Below, piece after piece: positions 34,976 to 47,039 of a stretch of 64,000 nucleotides of DNA; positions within the stretch are counted from its first letter, which is position 1, and each line of letters opens with the position of its first letter. The DNA comes from Ectocarpus siliculosus (Eukaryota > Sar > Phaeophyceae > Ectocarpales > Ectocarpaceae): contig FN649728.1 in the NCBI GenBank assembly GCA_000310025.1, positions 7,164,704 through 7,228,703 of the forward strand. The letters run 5' to 3'. A program made the position numbers and the translations under genes. The notes under the pieces were generated by a model, which saw only the letters and a list, made by a program, of their open reading frames with translations, did no database searches and was not told the DNA's origin.

Positions 34976-36275
34976 CAACCATGCTCACACATGCACACTC
35001 GTGCGATACAAATATGTCAGAACCATGTAGCTTCACTTCCCGTTGCTCTGCACCCTCTCTCCTGACGCCACCACAGTTCTTGATCACTCTGCCCACCTCT
35101 GACACCGCCATGGCATAGCTCAACTGCTGGTTACTACATGCGGGAGGCTGGTTCAGAGGCAGTAGACATTTGGCTCTCCAGGAATCGTACGCCTGTTCTA
35201 TTCTATCTTCCAATAAATAATCTCACTCTCAATTTCATGCTTCGCTCTCAATATCACGAATAGAGGGAATCCACGTGTTGTTGAAATGACGTGAAAGATT
35301 GACATTTCAGGAAGTTTTGACGTGAAGAGGTTGCGCCGCTTTTTTGGGGGCAAACTCTGACGGCGAAATTTTTGTGAGGAAGCGTCAAAATTAAATTTCA
35401 CCCAAACTTAAACCGACGCGAAAAGATTGACGCTTCAAACATCGCCAGACTGTGGCTCACACACGCTTGCTCTGCTGCGGTCTGCTGTGCGCGGTCAGCA
35501 GCGAACACATTGGCCATGCCTATACTGATTGCTCCTAGCTGTCCTGCACCCACGCGTCTCGGCAGTTCTCACGGCGGCCAAGTGGCCAGACGCGCGTGTT
35601 CGGCGCGCGCGTTCGGTAGATGCGCCGTCGCGATTGCGCACGGGCTTTCAGGCAGCAAAAAGGGGCATAGGCAGGGGAGTGATTGGGTGAGTCTCGCCCT
35701 CGAAGGGAGCACATGGAGAGGAGTAAGGGAGGGTACACGGACTTTGCCAGTCAGTAGGTGCATTTCGCCCGCCCCCTCACGGGGTTCGGTGCTCTGCTGC
35801 CGCAGTGACATCGGTATATACACAGCAGTGCAGCGAGCAGCTGCCTTACTCATCAGCAACGAACGGCAGTTTGACGCCTGGGAAGTCGCAGTTTGACGCC
35901 TGGGAAAAGTCGCCGCGGCAAAGGAGGGAAGGTCGGCGGGATGAGGCGAAGGGGTACACCTAGTCTCCTGGGAGCCTGGGGGTGTGAGTCTTCGCTTCGG
36001 AATGTCGACCCTGGGTGGCAGCCCGAACCAACCTTGAACTCTACCTCCACCAATTTTTTTTTTTCACCTCTCACGTGTCAACGGGCACACGCGGTGCGAA
36101 TTTTTTCCCGTCAAAACTCTCAACCGTCACTTTATGTTGGCGTCAATCCTCAAAGGTCAAAATTCCGCGTCAATCCATAGTGGATACCCTATAATATGTT
36201 GTTATATTCTAGCATGCCCACTTGTGGGCACCAAACCAAGAAAGTGTTACATGTTTTCACAAGTGTTACATGTTT
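34976..36275. other. No recognisable gene; short duplication at about 35870
   Basis: CAGTTTGACGCCTGGGAA is present twice head to tail at about 35868-35907. Scattered TTGACGC/GTCAAAATT motifs occur near 35300-35440 and 36110-36175. No gene was recognised. Confidence 0.4.
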
Positions 36276-36710
36276 TCATATTTTGCAACTACTTGAGTTT
36301 TTTTTTGTGCGTTGTTGAACGATTGGCGCAGCCTCGGCGGCTTGTAGCTTCTGCTGCTGGTTTCGTCTCGAACGAGATGTACCCGCTGCTAAGGTGGCTT
36401 TTGCCTCGTCGGCCTGTCGATTCTGCTGTTGGTTCCGTCTCGAACGAGCCTTACGAGCTTTAGCCGCTGCTAGTTTCCTCTACGATTGTAATTCCATCCT
36501 CGCGTTTTCCGCTGCAGCAGTCGCCGCTCTATCGGCGGCCTTGCAAGCTGCCGTGGAGGGTGTCTTGGGCGCTGGGCCTGGGGGCTTGTCGCGGGCATCG
36601 CGCGCTGCCCGACCTCCCGCAGCAACTTGTGCGGCAATTTCTATTTGAGATTTTTTTGTGCGTTGTTGCAGGTCAAAACAGTGAATTTCGAACGTCAGGC
36701 AACCACTCAA
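36276..36710 (-). pseudogene. Ala/Lys/Arg/Gln-rich coiled-coil ORF split by one TAG
   Basis: A minus-strand frame from 36710 reads through QQRTKKSQIEIAAQVAA, is interrupted by a single TAG (36482-36480), and continues in the same frame to TGA at 36278-36276. The peptide is rich in A, K, R, Q and E and repeats SRRNQQQ twice (KARSRRNQQQNRQADEAK; SRSRRNQQQKLQAAEAA), consistent with a long charged helix. The DNA for QQRTKK plus a following A tract is present at both ends (about 36640-36665 and 36291-36317) as direct repeats. No family is recognised; it could be an exon of a gag-like or structural protein. Confidence 0.4.
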
Positions 36711-36897
36711 GGAAGTGTGGCATGTTTAACTTGATTCAAGTATCCGTTCCGATCGCATTTTTCACTTGATTAAAGATCAATTCCGATCACATTTTTCAAT
36801 TGATTAAAGCTTCGAAATTTCGGACAAGATTTCTTTGTTGCTTTTTGCGGGATTGGGTTGGCTAAAACCCCAATTTGCATTTGGGGGATTCTTGGGT

Positions 36898-38143
36898 CTG
36901 AGTCTTACGGCGTGATTATTTCGGAGATTTTGTTTTTCTCTCGGAAGGGGGGGGGGGGGTGGCCTGCACGGAAAAAAATATCAAGATCCAAACGACCGTC
37001 TTACGGTTCCTCGAGGAATATTTGTTTCTGATGGAAAAAGGAGGCTGATTCATGTTCTTGTGGGTCACAACATGCTTCAGTACACGGTTTTGGCTCGTGT
37101 GCGACCACAAGACACGGAGCACCCTGTTTATGGGTCGCGTGCAGAGGGCATGTGCATCATCGTACGCTATCGGCTGCAGTTTGTGGATGTCGTCGGCCAA
37201 AGGCCTCTCTCTTTCTCTGATGGCATGCGTTGTTCACTGATCACACTTGACTCGGAGCAAAGCAGCAAATAAAAAGGGCAACGTCCAAAGGGCAACACCG
37301 AACCACACCTGGGTTCACGTTTGCAGACCGTGTGCAATCGAAACTGGACACCACGCTCTGTTTCTGGGACGCGAGAAGAGGGTATGTGTGTGTATGACCA
37401 CACGCCACTGGCTGCAGTTTGGGGATGTCGTCGGCCAAAGGCCTCTCTCTGGCACGCGTTTTTGACTGGTCGTGGGTAACACACAGAGTAAACACGCGGC
37501 GGAACAAAACAAAAGCCCAAAAAGTCAACACCACAACACACCTTGGTTCACGTTTGCAGGCCGTGTGCAATCGAAACTGGACAATACGCTCTGTTTCTGG
37601 TACGCGAGGAGAGGGTATGAGTATGACCACACGCCATTCGCTGCAGTTTGTGGATGTCGACGGCTCTAGACCTCTCTCTGGCGTGCGTTTTCAACTGGTC
37701 ACACATGCAGCAGGCGAAAAACGGCTATTTTAGGCCGAAAAGCAAGAACGTCAGCAGAGCAATGTGGCAGGGTTGACGTTTTCGGCTCGTGTGCGGCCAA
37801 CACGACGCAGAACGCCCTGACTTTTAGATACCTGCATAGGGTTTGTGCATGACCTCATGATACAGGCCTCTTTTTGGCCAGCAGACGGTGTAGTTCCTCG
37901 TTCTGGCACGATCGGGTTGTAACCAGGGGGTACCCCCCCCCCATTTCTAACAGCGATATTCCGACAGGATCGCTGTTGGAAAATGGGCCAATTTCCTAAC
38001 AGGCCGGCCGGAATCGCTGTTGGAATTTGGGTTGTTGGGTTTTGCCATTTTCCTACCCGCAAAACGCCCAAATTATGATTTTCGCTCAGAAAAGGACCCC
38101 CCTCCCGAATCCAATCCGGAAATAATCACGCCGTAAGACTCAG
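36898..38143. mobile_element. TIR element (25-bp perfect ends) with internal tandem satellite
   Basis: CTGAGTCTTACGGCGTGATT plus ATTTC at 36898-36922 is perfectly inverted at 38119-38143. The 1,246-bp interval contains three to four imperfect copies of a unit of about 235 bp (near 37070, 37310, 37545 and, weaker, 37770). They share CACGTTTGCAG/CGTGTGCAATCGAAACTGGA, GCTGCAGTTTGTGGATGTCG and GGCCTCTCTCTGG. A G-run lies at about 36947-36959 and a C-run at about 37936-37943. It encodes no transposase, so it is a non-autonomous DNA element carrying a satellite. No clear target duplication flanks it. Confidence 0.8.
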
Positions 38144-38195
38144 CCTTTTACTATTAGTAAAAAATGTGTCACGACACGACCGCCATACTGTGAGT

Positions 38196-40430
38196 ATATA
38201 TACTAGGGGCAACAATTGGCCCCCCGCCCCCCAATGGGGCGGGCGGCCAGACTCCCTTGGCAAGACGCTATGGAATGATGGATGGCAGATGAATGTCGGG
38301 ACAATGTCATAACCGGATTTCGGCGTCGATACAATTAAGGGTTGACGTATTAATAGAGCGAATCACGTCCGAAATGCAGATATTGTGGATGTGAAACGTC
38401 CATTGCGTATGTACACCACAATTGTTTGTTGGCTACATGAGTTCGGGCGTGGTGCGAAGTCTCCAAGAGGAAAACAAATACGCGTGTCGCTGGTTGTGGC
38501 AGTCGGACACAACGGTATTTTGGGTACGTATGTGGCAACCAAAGAGTAATGCAGGCGGTCGTTGATACTAATGTCGGCCCCGACGAAGATGTGGTGGGTG
38601 GAAAATGTAGGACGGCCGAAGATACAACGGGTGGAGTACGCGGGGTTGCGGAACGTGTTGTACTGTGGTGCCGACAGTGGTACTCAAATGTTCATGCTTG
38701 TGACGATTATGTAGATTACACGGCATGATTACAGTAGCACCAGGTAGGTGTGGACCGTGTGATGTCTTGTGGCGATAGATGTCGAAGGATCTGATGCAAA
38801 ATATCGCAGACGAAGTCCTATTGAAGGCCAGCGTGAAATGTTTCAAAGCCAACAGGGAGTGGTGGATGTCAAGTCTATTTTCGGTCGAAAATGTTGGTCA
38901 ATAATGTAGGACGGCAGAAGAAACAACGGGTGGAACGGCAGAAGCAACGCGTGGAGTACACAGGCGCGGGTTGCGGAACGTGTTGTAGTGCCAACAGCCG
39001 GGAATTCAAATACTTCATGCTTGAGACGATTCCTGTACATTAGCATAATTACATGTACGTGATGGATCAGTCTCACAGAATCTTCCGCCGGTGTCGCACG
39101 GATGCAGTCAAGCAGTATACATTGTAGTCACAGAACAGCAGTAATACGCATAACGCAGACTCTGCGCAGGAACAGTTACGAATAAGACACATTGAAGGCC
39201 GGCGTACAGTGCTGTAGAACCAGCGGAGCCAGCGGCAGTGGATGAAAACTGTGTTTTGCGATGAGATTGGCATGATTACTGTACCGCAGCAGAAGTGAGC
39301 AGACGTCATGTTCGAGGTTGCCGTGGACTCCGTGCATGCTGGTTTCTGGCAAGGATACAGGCAACCTCTCTACGCCGGTTCGAAGCTGCGTGTTGTTGTA
39401 CACTACCTGGTGCAGGACAGCAGTAGTTGAGGTAGGAGTTCGGCAGGATGTTGCAGAGCGACACGTGACGTAGACGAACTATGCCACACGCAGCACGTGG
39501 TCGCCACACAAAGAACCAAACGTGAACTGTCGCCGAATGCACTTTTGACAGGGTGTAGCGATACCACGAAGTATTTATAGAGGGCCGCGTGCAATGCTGT
39601 AGAGCCAGCAGTAGTGGATGTAACGTAAATTGTTCTTAGTGAGGAGATTGGATGTAAACAGATTGCCATGATAAACCGCAGCAGGGGTGGGCACACAGAC
39701 GTGATGTTGATGTTCGAAGTTGTAAATATTGTGGTTGAACCCTAATGCGGGTTTACACCCACCAAGGTCACGCTGCAACCAGCATCTGTACGCCGGTTCG
39801 AAACCCGGTATCGTTTTACACTACAGTACAGCAGTAGTTGATAGGAGTTCGACAGGAGTGAAGTCGGGGTTGCAGAGCTTCATGCCGTAGACGAAGTACA
39901 TCGTGATCGGTGCCGCACACATTGCACGTGGTCGAAACAATATACATACAAATATAACTTTACCAAAACCAAACATGAACCGTCGTCAAATGCATCCATA
40001 GCCGGGTGTGACGATAGCACGGGAGGGTGCAGCACACGCTGTCGTTGCTGCACCAAAGTTCGTTCGACATGTGGTGGCCTCAATCCTAGGCATTCCGTCG
40101 CAACGCATGCTGCGTGGCGCGAACAAAATACAGACAGCACCGTTTGGTGTACGCGCACCAAGAGCACGTGGTCGCCACAACATCAAAACAACACTTAAGA
40201 AAACGCGAGTCGTCGAAAAGGGCACGCATGACAGGGTGTGATGAGGGCACGTCAAGGTTCGATACGCGTCGCCGTTGCTGCACGAAGTTTGTGAGACATG
40301 TGGTCGCCACAAACATAGGCATTTCGTCGCAACGCATGCTGTGTGGCACACACAACAAAAACCAACGCCCTAATGTCCGTGTACACTAAAATCAAGTCTT
40401 ATGTCTGACGACGACATCCTGTGACTATAT
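38196..40430. repeat. Dispersed repeat, paralogue of 7405-8880 with extra internal sequence
   Basis: Same landmarks in the same order as 7405-8880, starting TACTAGGGGCAAC with a GC hairpin (38223-38243). Between TATGTGGCAACCAAAGAGTA (ending about 38549) and GTGTCGCACGGATGCAGTCA (about 39091) lies some 540 bp absent from the 7-kb copy. That extra segment contains its own repeated block (GTAGGACGGC.GAAGA.ACAACGGGTGGAG) near 38607 and 38905. No coding frame. Confidence 0.7.
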
Positions 40431-41039
40431 ACTGTAGTTAACGTGATAATCTACAGGTGAACGTCTCTTCCAGCTTCGTGCCCTTGGTATGCTTGCACAG
40501 TCTTTACTCACCACCCTTCCTTTCAGCGTAGTGCTGAGCTGATTGCGAGGGCGCCTGGCGCCCCAGTCTATAGACCTTGTATTGTGACATGATACATAAT
40601 GTGCCCTCGCTTTCTATGCCTGTGCAACCTTCCACCGAGATTGTCTAGTAAGTAAGGTAAGGTGTTCCCAGCTCGCGCAGCTCTCAAGGGGCTCATTGGC
40701 AGTGGCCCTGTCTCCTCACATCGACACACCCAACTGCCGGCCCTCGCAGGTCTCAAGGAGGCCACTGGCCATAGCCCCAGCTACCCATCTCCACACAATT
40801 GGAAACCAACACCTCAACACCTCCTCCGCCTCTTCGTTGTTATGCCGACCACTCAACTCAAACTCTGGGTCTGGTTTTGCTACAAAGCGGTTAGGACCGG
40901 TCACCATTTTACTCCCACAGTTCTGTGGATCGTCCTGTTCTAGCTGTTGGTGTGGCTGTGAAGTGTGGGAGCACCGAAGTGGTTCAGAACACGCCTGATG
41001 TGGATGACAGAGGTGTAGAAGTGCTGTAAGCATTGTTGC
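40431..41039. other. No recognisable gene
   Basis: Only short frames; imperfect internal repeat CTCTCAAGGGGCTCATTGGC / GTCTCAAGGAGGCCACTGGC near 40680 and 40750. Confidence 0.4.
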
Positions 41040-41530
41040 TCATTGTTGCACATACAACGGTAGGACCGAGATACGATCCGAGCGGAGGATCTTACTGATG
41101 GTTGATCAGCAAGCAACTCGACTATGGATGCGTCCCTCTTGGTGAAACATGCGAAGCTGGGGTATAAAATACCTTCGGGCTTGGTCTCCCTCGCCCCTCC
41201 GGCGGTACCCTCTTCCCTCTCTCTTCGGAGACCCTCTCTTCTCGAAACGTCAACGAAGAAAACTGCCAGCCCTTAGTAGTGGGTGAAGACTACTACGACC
41301 TGGGCCTCCCTACACGAGGGAAGCCGGTGTCCTTACACACACACGAAATAAATCTGAGGGGCTTTCCCAGAAGGTTTTTGCCTGTCGCCCATACACAGCC
41401 TACAAGGAAGCGTATAGCGGCGATGACCTCCAGGCGGTACGTCGCGAAGCGCCCTTGTAGTATGTTTACTTTTCCGCCTTCGTCTGCTCCCCGGTAAAGT
41501 CTAGTAACCCCTTTGGGTCTAGGCTGGAAC
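41040..41530 (+). promoter_or_regulatory. Possible LTR-like or promoter segment with TATA box
   Basis: GGGGTATAAAATACC at about 41159-41173 is a good TATA element, followed by a pyrimidine-rich tract (CCCTCTTCCCTCTCTCTTCG) and, about 170 bp downstream, AATAAA in ACGAAATAAATCTG (about 41345-41350). This spacing is what an LTR (U3-R) would show, but no second LTR copy, primer-binding site or coding region is visible, so a plain host promoter is equally possible. Confidence 0.25.
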
Positions 41531-42065
41531 CGATTTGCTTTGCGCCAAAAACAAATATGAGAGCGAGAGAAGTGCAGAGAGAGACACCAGTGTACTTCTG
41601 CACACGCAACAGCTATCTCCACCTTTAGGCCATGAGGGAAGCCGGCGACAGGGTGTTGGCCACAGACAGGGTCGTAGAAGGGTTGATGGGTGGTCGCGTG
41701 GCGGTCAGTAGGGCAGGTTTGCTGTGTAGACTTTGAAATGATCAGTCGTCTAGCTGGCTCAACTAGTCCATTTTCGGCATATTGTGAATGATCAGTCCAG
41801 AGAGGGTAAAATGATCAGCGAAGACCCATAGCTGGTATTTCAAGGGGCCCTCCATATGGAAACCGTAGGACTCCCCTGGGCTACGTTTCAATTTTGGTCG
41901 CTGGGGGGGGGGGGGGGGGAGATGGGCCTTTTATGTCTCCGGAGGGGACGTTTTGACCAAATCCCCGGGGTTTCGACACTTTTCGCGCGCTTTATGCACC
42001 GCGCTCGCGCGCACGGCAACCTACACACAGCCAGTTTGCGCCTGTGCGCCCGTATCTTGGCGGCC

Positions 42066-45000
42066 ATGTCTGCCACCAAACGACCACTGCTCGAGGAAGA
42101 GGGTAGTGCCACACATAGTAGCATTCCTGAGGTCTTACGAGGCGTTGATGGCATCAGACCTGTCTTCAAGAAAGGACGGACACACTGGGTTTGTCCCTGC
42201 AAGCACGACTTCAAACAAGCAGCGGGCCTGCTACCGGAGAACATGGCTGCCCACGTCGCTGGCGGAGAAAACAGGTGTGAGAGAGCCATACACGTGCTCA
42301 ATGTATGCGGGTGCCCGTGATATAGCGTGGTTAGATGCACTGCAAGACGAAGAGGATGTCGACACCAAACAGTACGTTTTGGGAAAGCTCTCGAGGAGAC
42401 GGTTCCAATACCGCAATTTCCGGCACCGTCACTGGTTGCACTCCAGAGTAATCGGCCTTTCGCGTTCAGTTCAGGGGGTGATATATCGGGTGCAACCTAC
42501 ATAAGTTACCACACCCCCTTTAATGTTTGGCGCCCCCCACAAGGCCCTTTACAGCAGTAGTACTTGAAGTTCGATAAAAAAAAAAGGTGCCAAAGACCAC
42601 CTTACCCGTACCACACAGCCGCTCACACGGTATCCTTATTTTTTTCTCGAATACATTCATACTTCGTATACATCATGGACGTGTCATACGTCGCATTAAG
42701 TTATCCCTTGTAGCGTGTACCTCGTGTCGAATAGACAGATCGAATTCTCTCCTAAAACCCATGACAGCTCCCAGCAGTCGGAGCAATCAGGACGCAAACT
42801 GCTGTCTGTCCTACACAGTACGACAGGATCCCGCAGTGCTAACTGAACTCTACAAGCTCTCGCCGCGTGTACAGGAAGTGGGAGAAGGAACGGAAGGACG
42901 CGGCGACTACCCCAGGCATCGCATCGTTCTTTGGGCGTCCGCAAGCAGAGAAGCCCGAGAAGCTCGACGTGGACACGGGGTCCAACAGGCCTTTGGGCGT
43001 CCGCAAGCAGATAAGCCCGAGAAGCTCGACGTGGACACGGGGTCCAACAGGCCGGTACCCGCGTGTACTGTGGTACTCTCGGACAATGAGAGTGGACCTG
43101 CGAGTGATCCCGCCGCCGGGGACGGCGCGGGAGAGCACGGGGGCGGCTGAGTGATGGCGGCAGCGATGCGGGAGAGTATGTCGGGACGGTGCGGAAGAGC
43201 AAGGCGGTAAGGTGGACGAGATGGAGCAAGGCAGCTACGGCGGGGGTGGCAGCGTCGACGATGTAGACAACAGCCAACTCCCTCCATGCCCAGCAGTCTT
43301 GTATGTTCTGCCCGACTCCAATCGACTGCCCGTCGCAGACGTCCGTTCCTTTCTGCCTGCATGGCAAGGGGCAAACGTCATTGCCATGGTCCTGCACTAT
43401 CCTTGAACGCACCGTGTCGCTGCACGTCCGTTCTTCCAGGTGGGGTTTTCCACATGCGCTATGGGTGACTCCTCCTCCATAGAAGCAGCGGTGGGGGCCA
43501 ACATCCATGCCTTCATGGCAACGCTGAAGCCTGGCAAGCATTTGTGGTCTCTCATGGTAGACGAGATTGCGGTGAATCCGCAGCCCCAACGGAAGCGCGG
43601 GGACGGCACATACACAGGCGACAACCAGGTGAATACATTTGCACGCAACTCTGGAAGCAGTATTTCGCGATCGTAGCCCCCAAAATCGAGTTGAAACAAG
43701 CCTGTCACAAGGAACATTTGTTTCATATCCTGCGTGTCTTGAGAAGTGTGGAGATAAGGAGGTGAGCGTAGCTGTGGTGCTGCTGCTCACGTAAGGCTGT
43801 CGTTGCCATGAATTAAGATTTTGCTTGGAGACATAAAAGGCGCTTCGTGTGGTGAAGGGACTTGGCATCCTCTTCCCATCACTAGGAAAACAGAATGACC
43901 TACACTGGTCGCCCAACCACTGTTTTTTTTTTTCCCATACAGGTGTCGAAAGGGCGCGCACGCAGGGCCATTCTTGGCCCACAGGGGGGGGGGAGCTTCT
44001 GGGTGACCGTCTGCGGCGAGTAATGGCCTATCCTCCAGTTGTGACCGCGACGGCCTCTGTTGCGCCCGACCTCGAGAAATCGCTTGTGTCTCGTTTACAA
44101 TTAGGTGACCCTTTCGTGTCTGCGGCACAGGTCATGCGAGCCAGAGGCGACACGAGAACGTTGGTTCTGGCGATCTTCGTTGCCGCCGCCCCCAGGTTTG
44201 CGACGCCACAACCGGACTTGCACAGCGCGTGCACGAAAGGCTGATTCACCTCGTCGAGGTCCTGCCCGGAGATGGAGATTCTGCCGATGTAGTGCCGGGA
44301 TGGGACTGGGATGGACGTTTAATGGGCGAAGACATGACCCGGCATGGAACCTAAGGAAAGGGGGGCGGCGGTAGCAACGTAGGAACGAGCAAGAAGGTCA
44401 ACAGAAGCAAGACCTACTCTTTGTTGCCGGCGGACGTACACCCTGTGAATCCACCGAAGAACAAGAGACTAGCCGGCTTCTTCTTCGACCTGCCGTAGCT
44501 GCAGGACCTGTAGCAGCTGGTCAACAACGTGGTGGACTACGAAAGGTCTGACGCAGCGGACAACCTACCCGTCATTGTCAAGGACGAGTCGGCTGCATTC
44601 CCGTTTAAGCTTAGTCTCATGAAGAACGTTGGGGCCTCTGCGAAGGGTTCCAGCGTTGCTCTCACTAGGAAGCGAGGAGCGATGTAGACTGTCGAATGCT
44701 TCTTGTGCGGGAACACGTCGCTCAACATCACCTGCTGCAATCTCCACGGAGGGTGAGCGACCGTTTTTCCGTGGATTATGATGGTAGGTCACCATTGGGG
44801 CATATTTGTTTGCTTCGGGTCTTTGCAATATGCAGTTGTGGGCATACGGTGGTACCGTGCTTGTCTCTGCGCAGGCGCTCGTTTGCCTTCTTCCCCCTCA
44901 AGGACATGCCAGAATCCTGGCTTTCCCTTTGTCCACCGATTGTTTTTTACCAGAGTACTGATTGGGACACGCGGACTTGCCGGCACGTGCGCGGTCGCCT

Positions 45001-45343
45001 TGGTCGGGGAGGGCGACAAAAAAGAGGCAAAGGAGGTATCCACGCAGTGCAGTTACGCCCCGAGGAAGGAGCAACGCTGGCCAACGACGTTCAGTTGAGG
45101 CTGTCCTCGGCGGCAAAGTTCTACACCACGAACCCGTGCACGAACGTGCCTATGGAGTGCCCGGCTTGTCGTTTGCGAAACCAGACGGTAGTCGTGTGGA
45201 AGTACTGCATGCTGGATCTTGCCACGGTGGCGATCTACGATACCAGGTTGTTTTGGCGGGCGGCATTTTTTGAAGCCTACAAGAATGATTGCCGATGCCA
45301 TTCACAGCGGATGAGTATTGTCGTGCCGAAACCAAAGGTTTGA
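42066..45343 (+). pseudogene. BED-finger transposon-type protein gene, heavily mutated
   Basis: Exon 1 (42066-42302, donor aat|gtatgc) encodes MSATKRPLLEEEGSATHSS and a BED-like finger, HWVCPCKHDF...ENMAAHV. Exon 2 from 42875 encodes RKWEKERKDAATTPGIASFF, resembling the SFF motif near BED fingers of hAT-like proteins, then a 62-bp tandem duplication (42930-43053) that shifts frame. Exon 43440-43628 (acceptor ttccag|gtgggg, donor ccag|gtgaat) encodes GKHLWSLMVDEIAVNPQ. A long exon from 44196 encodes VCDATTGLAQRVHERLIHLV, GWDWDGRLMGEDM, KTYSLLPADVHPVNPPKNKR and ECFLCGNTSLNITCC in one frame, broken by TAA (44352-44354) and TAG at 44496, 44511 and 44685. Near 45120-45200 lies KFYTTNPCTNVPMECPAC then VVWKY, a Cys-rich signature I recall from uncharacterised fungal and stramenopile transposon-type proteins. 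The role as transposase is inferred. Confidence 0.6.
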
Positions 45344-45615
45344 AACGATAATAACAGCACAATGCACATCAACACTCGAGAGTAGAAGCGCGTCAAACTT
45401 CTTTGGAGGTGCTCTCAACTCAAGGCAACTATTTTTGATCCTGTTCTCACACGGTGTTTAACAAATAAATACTTCAACCCGTGGATGAATAGGTCCCTGT
45501 ATGTTGCTCACCGAACTTCGTAACCCTTGGTGTCGTGTGAGACCCTCAACAGGTTACATTCTCCTTGGGTTTGTATTTTGTGTGACCAACCGCTGGCGAG
45601 AAAATGAAAACAAAT

Positions 45616-47039
45616 GGGAAAACGACACAACAGGGTATACCCTGGTCGAAAAGCGACACACCTGGGTACACAGTCATTAGCAGCAGTAAATGTAATCATA
45701 TGATTGGTCAGCGCCCAATTTCACCCTGGTGCGTCCGAAACGGCGCCGGGTATACCCTGCCGTGACTACTTTCTCAACAACCATACCCTGTTTTCGGAAA
45801 TGTACCCTGACCTGACAGGAAACGAGGCCCTTTCATTCATCATTTACACCGCAGGAATCTTTCCAACTCCTTTCCCCCTCCAACCATGGGATACCAAACG
45901 GCGAATTAACCCGCCCAATAACAACCATGGCAACGGGGCAGGAATCAGTTTCCGCTCCTGCAAAACAACACCAACCATCAACTCTTCCGCTCTAAACAAA
46001 ACCCCAGTACAATTGTTCCGTTTGCAAACATGCACACGCGTACATTACCCCGTGGACTACTGCTGCTGGCTGCAAGTCTATATGCGAGACGCACGGGTCA
46101 CGCTATGAAAGCGAGCAGCGAGACCGATCCGGCATGGTTGACATGCATATGCATGTGTGTGCGCGTGTGTTGTGTGTTGTCTGTTGTGTCTCAATTGCGA
46201 TGTGTTTCTTGCTTGAACTACTGCTGTAGCAGCAGCGGTCACGCTTACCGCCAACCAAGCCGACCAACCAATCAATGTAGTAAGGAGACGTCAAGCTTCA
46301 GCGGGATGAAATACAACGCGAGCACTCTTTCTCTTCTCTACCGACAGGGAGGGTGATTGGGTTGGACGACACAGCAGTGTCCTGCCTCTAGAGTAAGGAT
46401 AAGACTCGTGTGTGCATGATTGATGTCCAGGGCGTGTCTGTGTGCGCTGGTCCTGCCTCTCTCCTCCACCCTCGCCGCCAGAACAGCGCCACACATTGGT
46501 CCCTGCATAAGCATGTCAACCATGCTGGATCGGTCTCGCTTTCATAGCGTGACCCGTGCGTCTCGCATATAGACTTGCAGCAAGCAGTAGTCCACGGGGT
46601 ATTGTACGCGTGTGTGCATGTTTCCAAACGGAACAATTGTGCAGGGCATTGCCCGGCCATTGTTGATTTACAGCGGAAGAGTTGATGGTTGGTGTTGTTT
46701 TGCAGGAGCGGAAACTGATTCCTGCCCCGTTGCCATGGTTGTTATAGGGCGGGAAGATTAGCCGTTTGGAATCCCATGGTTGGAGGGGGAAAGGAGTTGG
46801 GAAGATTCCTGCGGGGTAAATGATGAATGAAAGGGTCTCATTTTCCCGTCAGGTCAGGGTACATTTCTGAAAATAGGGTATAGTTGTTGAGAAAAGTAGT
46901 CACAGCAGGGTATACCCTGCACCTTTTCGGACGCACCGGGGTGAAATTGGGCGCTGACCAATCATATGAGTGCATTTACTGCTGCTAATGACCGTGTACC
47001 CAGGTGTGTCACTTTTCAACCATGTTGTGCCGTTTTCCC
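45616..47039. mobile_element. Foldback element, family 2, complete copy
   Basis: Left arm about 45616-46157, right arm about 46505-47039, inverted with respect to each other and ending GGGAAAACG / CGTTTTCCC. Subterminal sequence contains CAGGGTATACCCTG-type palindromes and CAGGGTA/TACCCTG motifs (near 45632, 45750 and 46905) and CACCTGGGTACAC (45660). The centre (46158-46504) is unique and CAGCAG-containing. There is no coding capacity. The left arm lacks about 30 bp (ATCAACAATGGCCGGGCAAT region) present in the right arm and in the 31.9-kb copy. It is nested within the candidate transposon at 41843-47412. Confidence 0.85.

Noticed and set aside
42696-43982. Longest open frame in the window (428 codons, minus strand)
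   Set aside because: It runs antisense to plus-strand exons with splice sites and recognisable motifs, has Cys/Arg-rich low-information content, and crosses the 62-bp tandem duplication.
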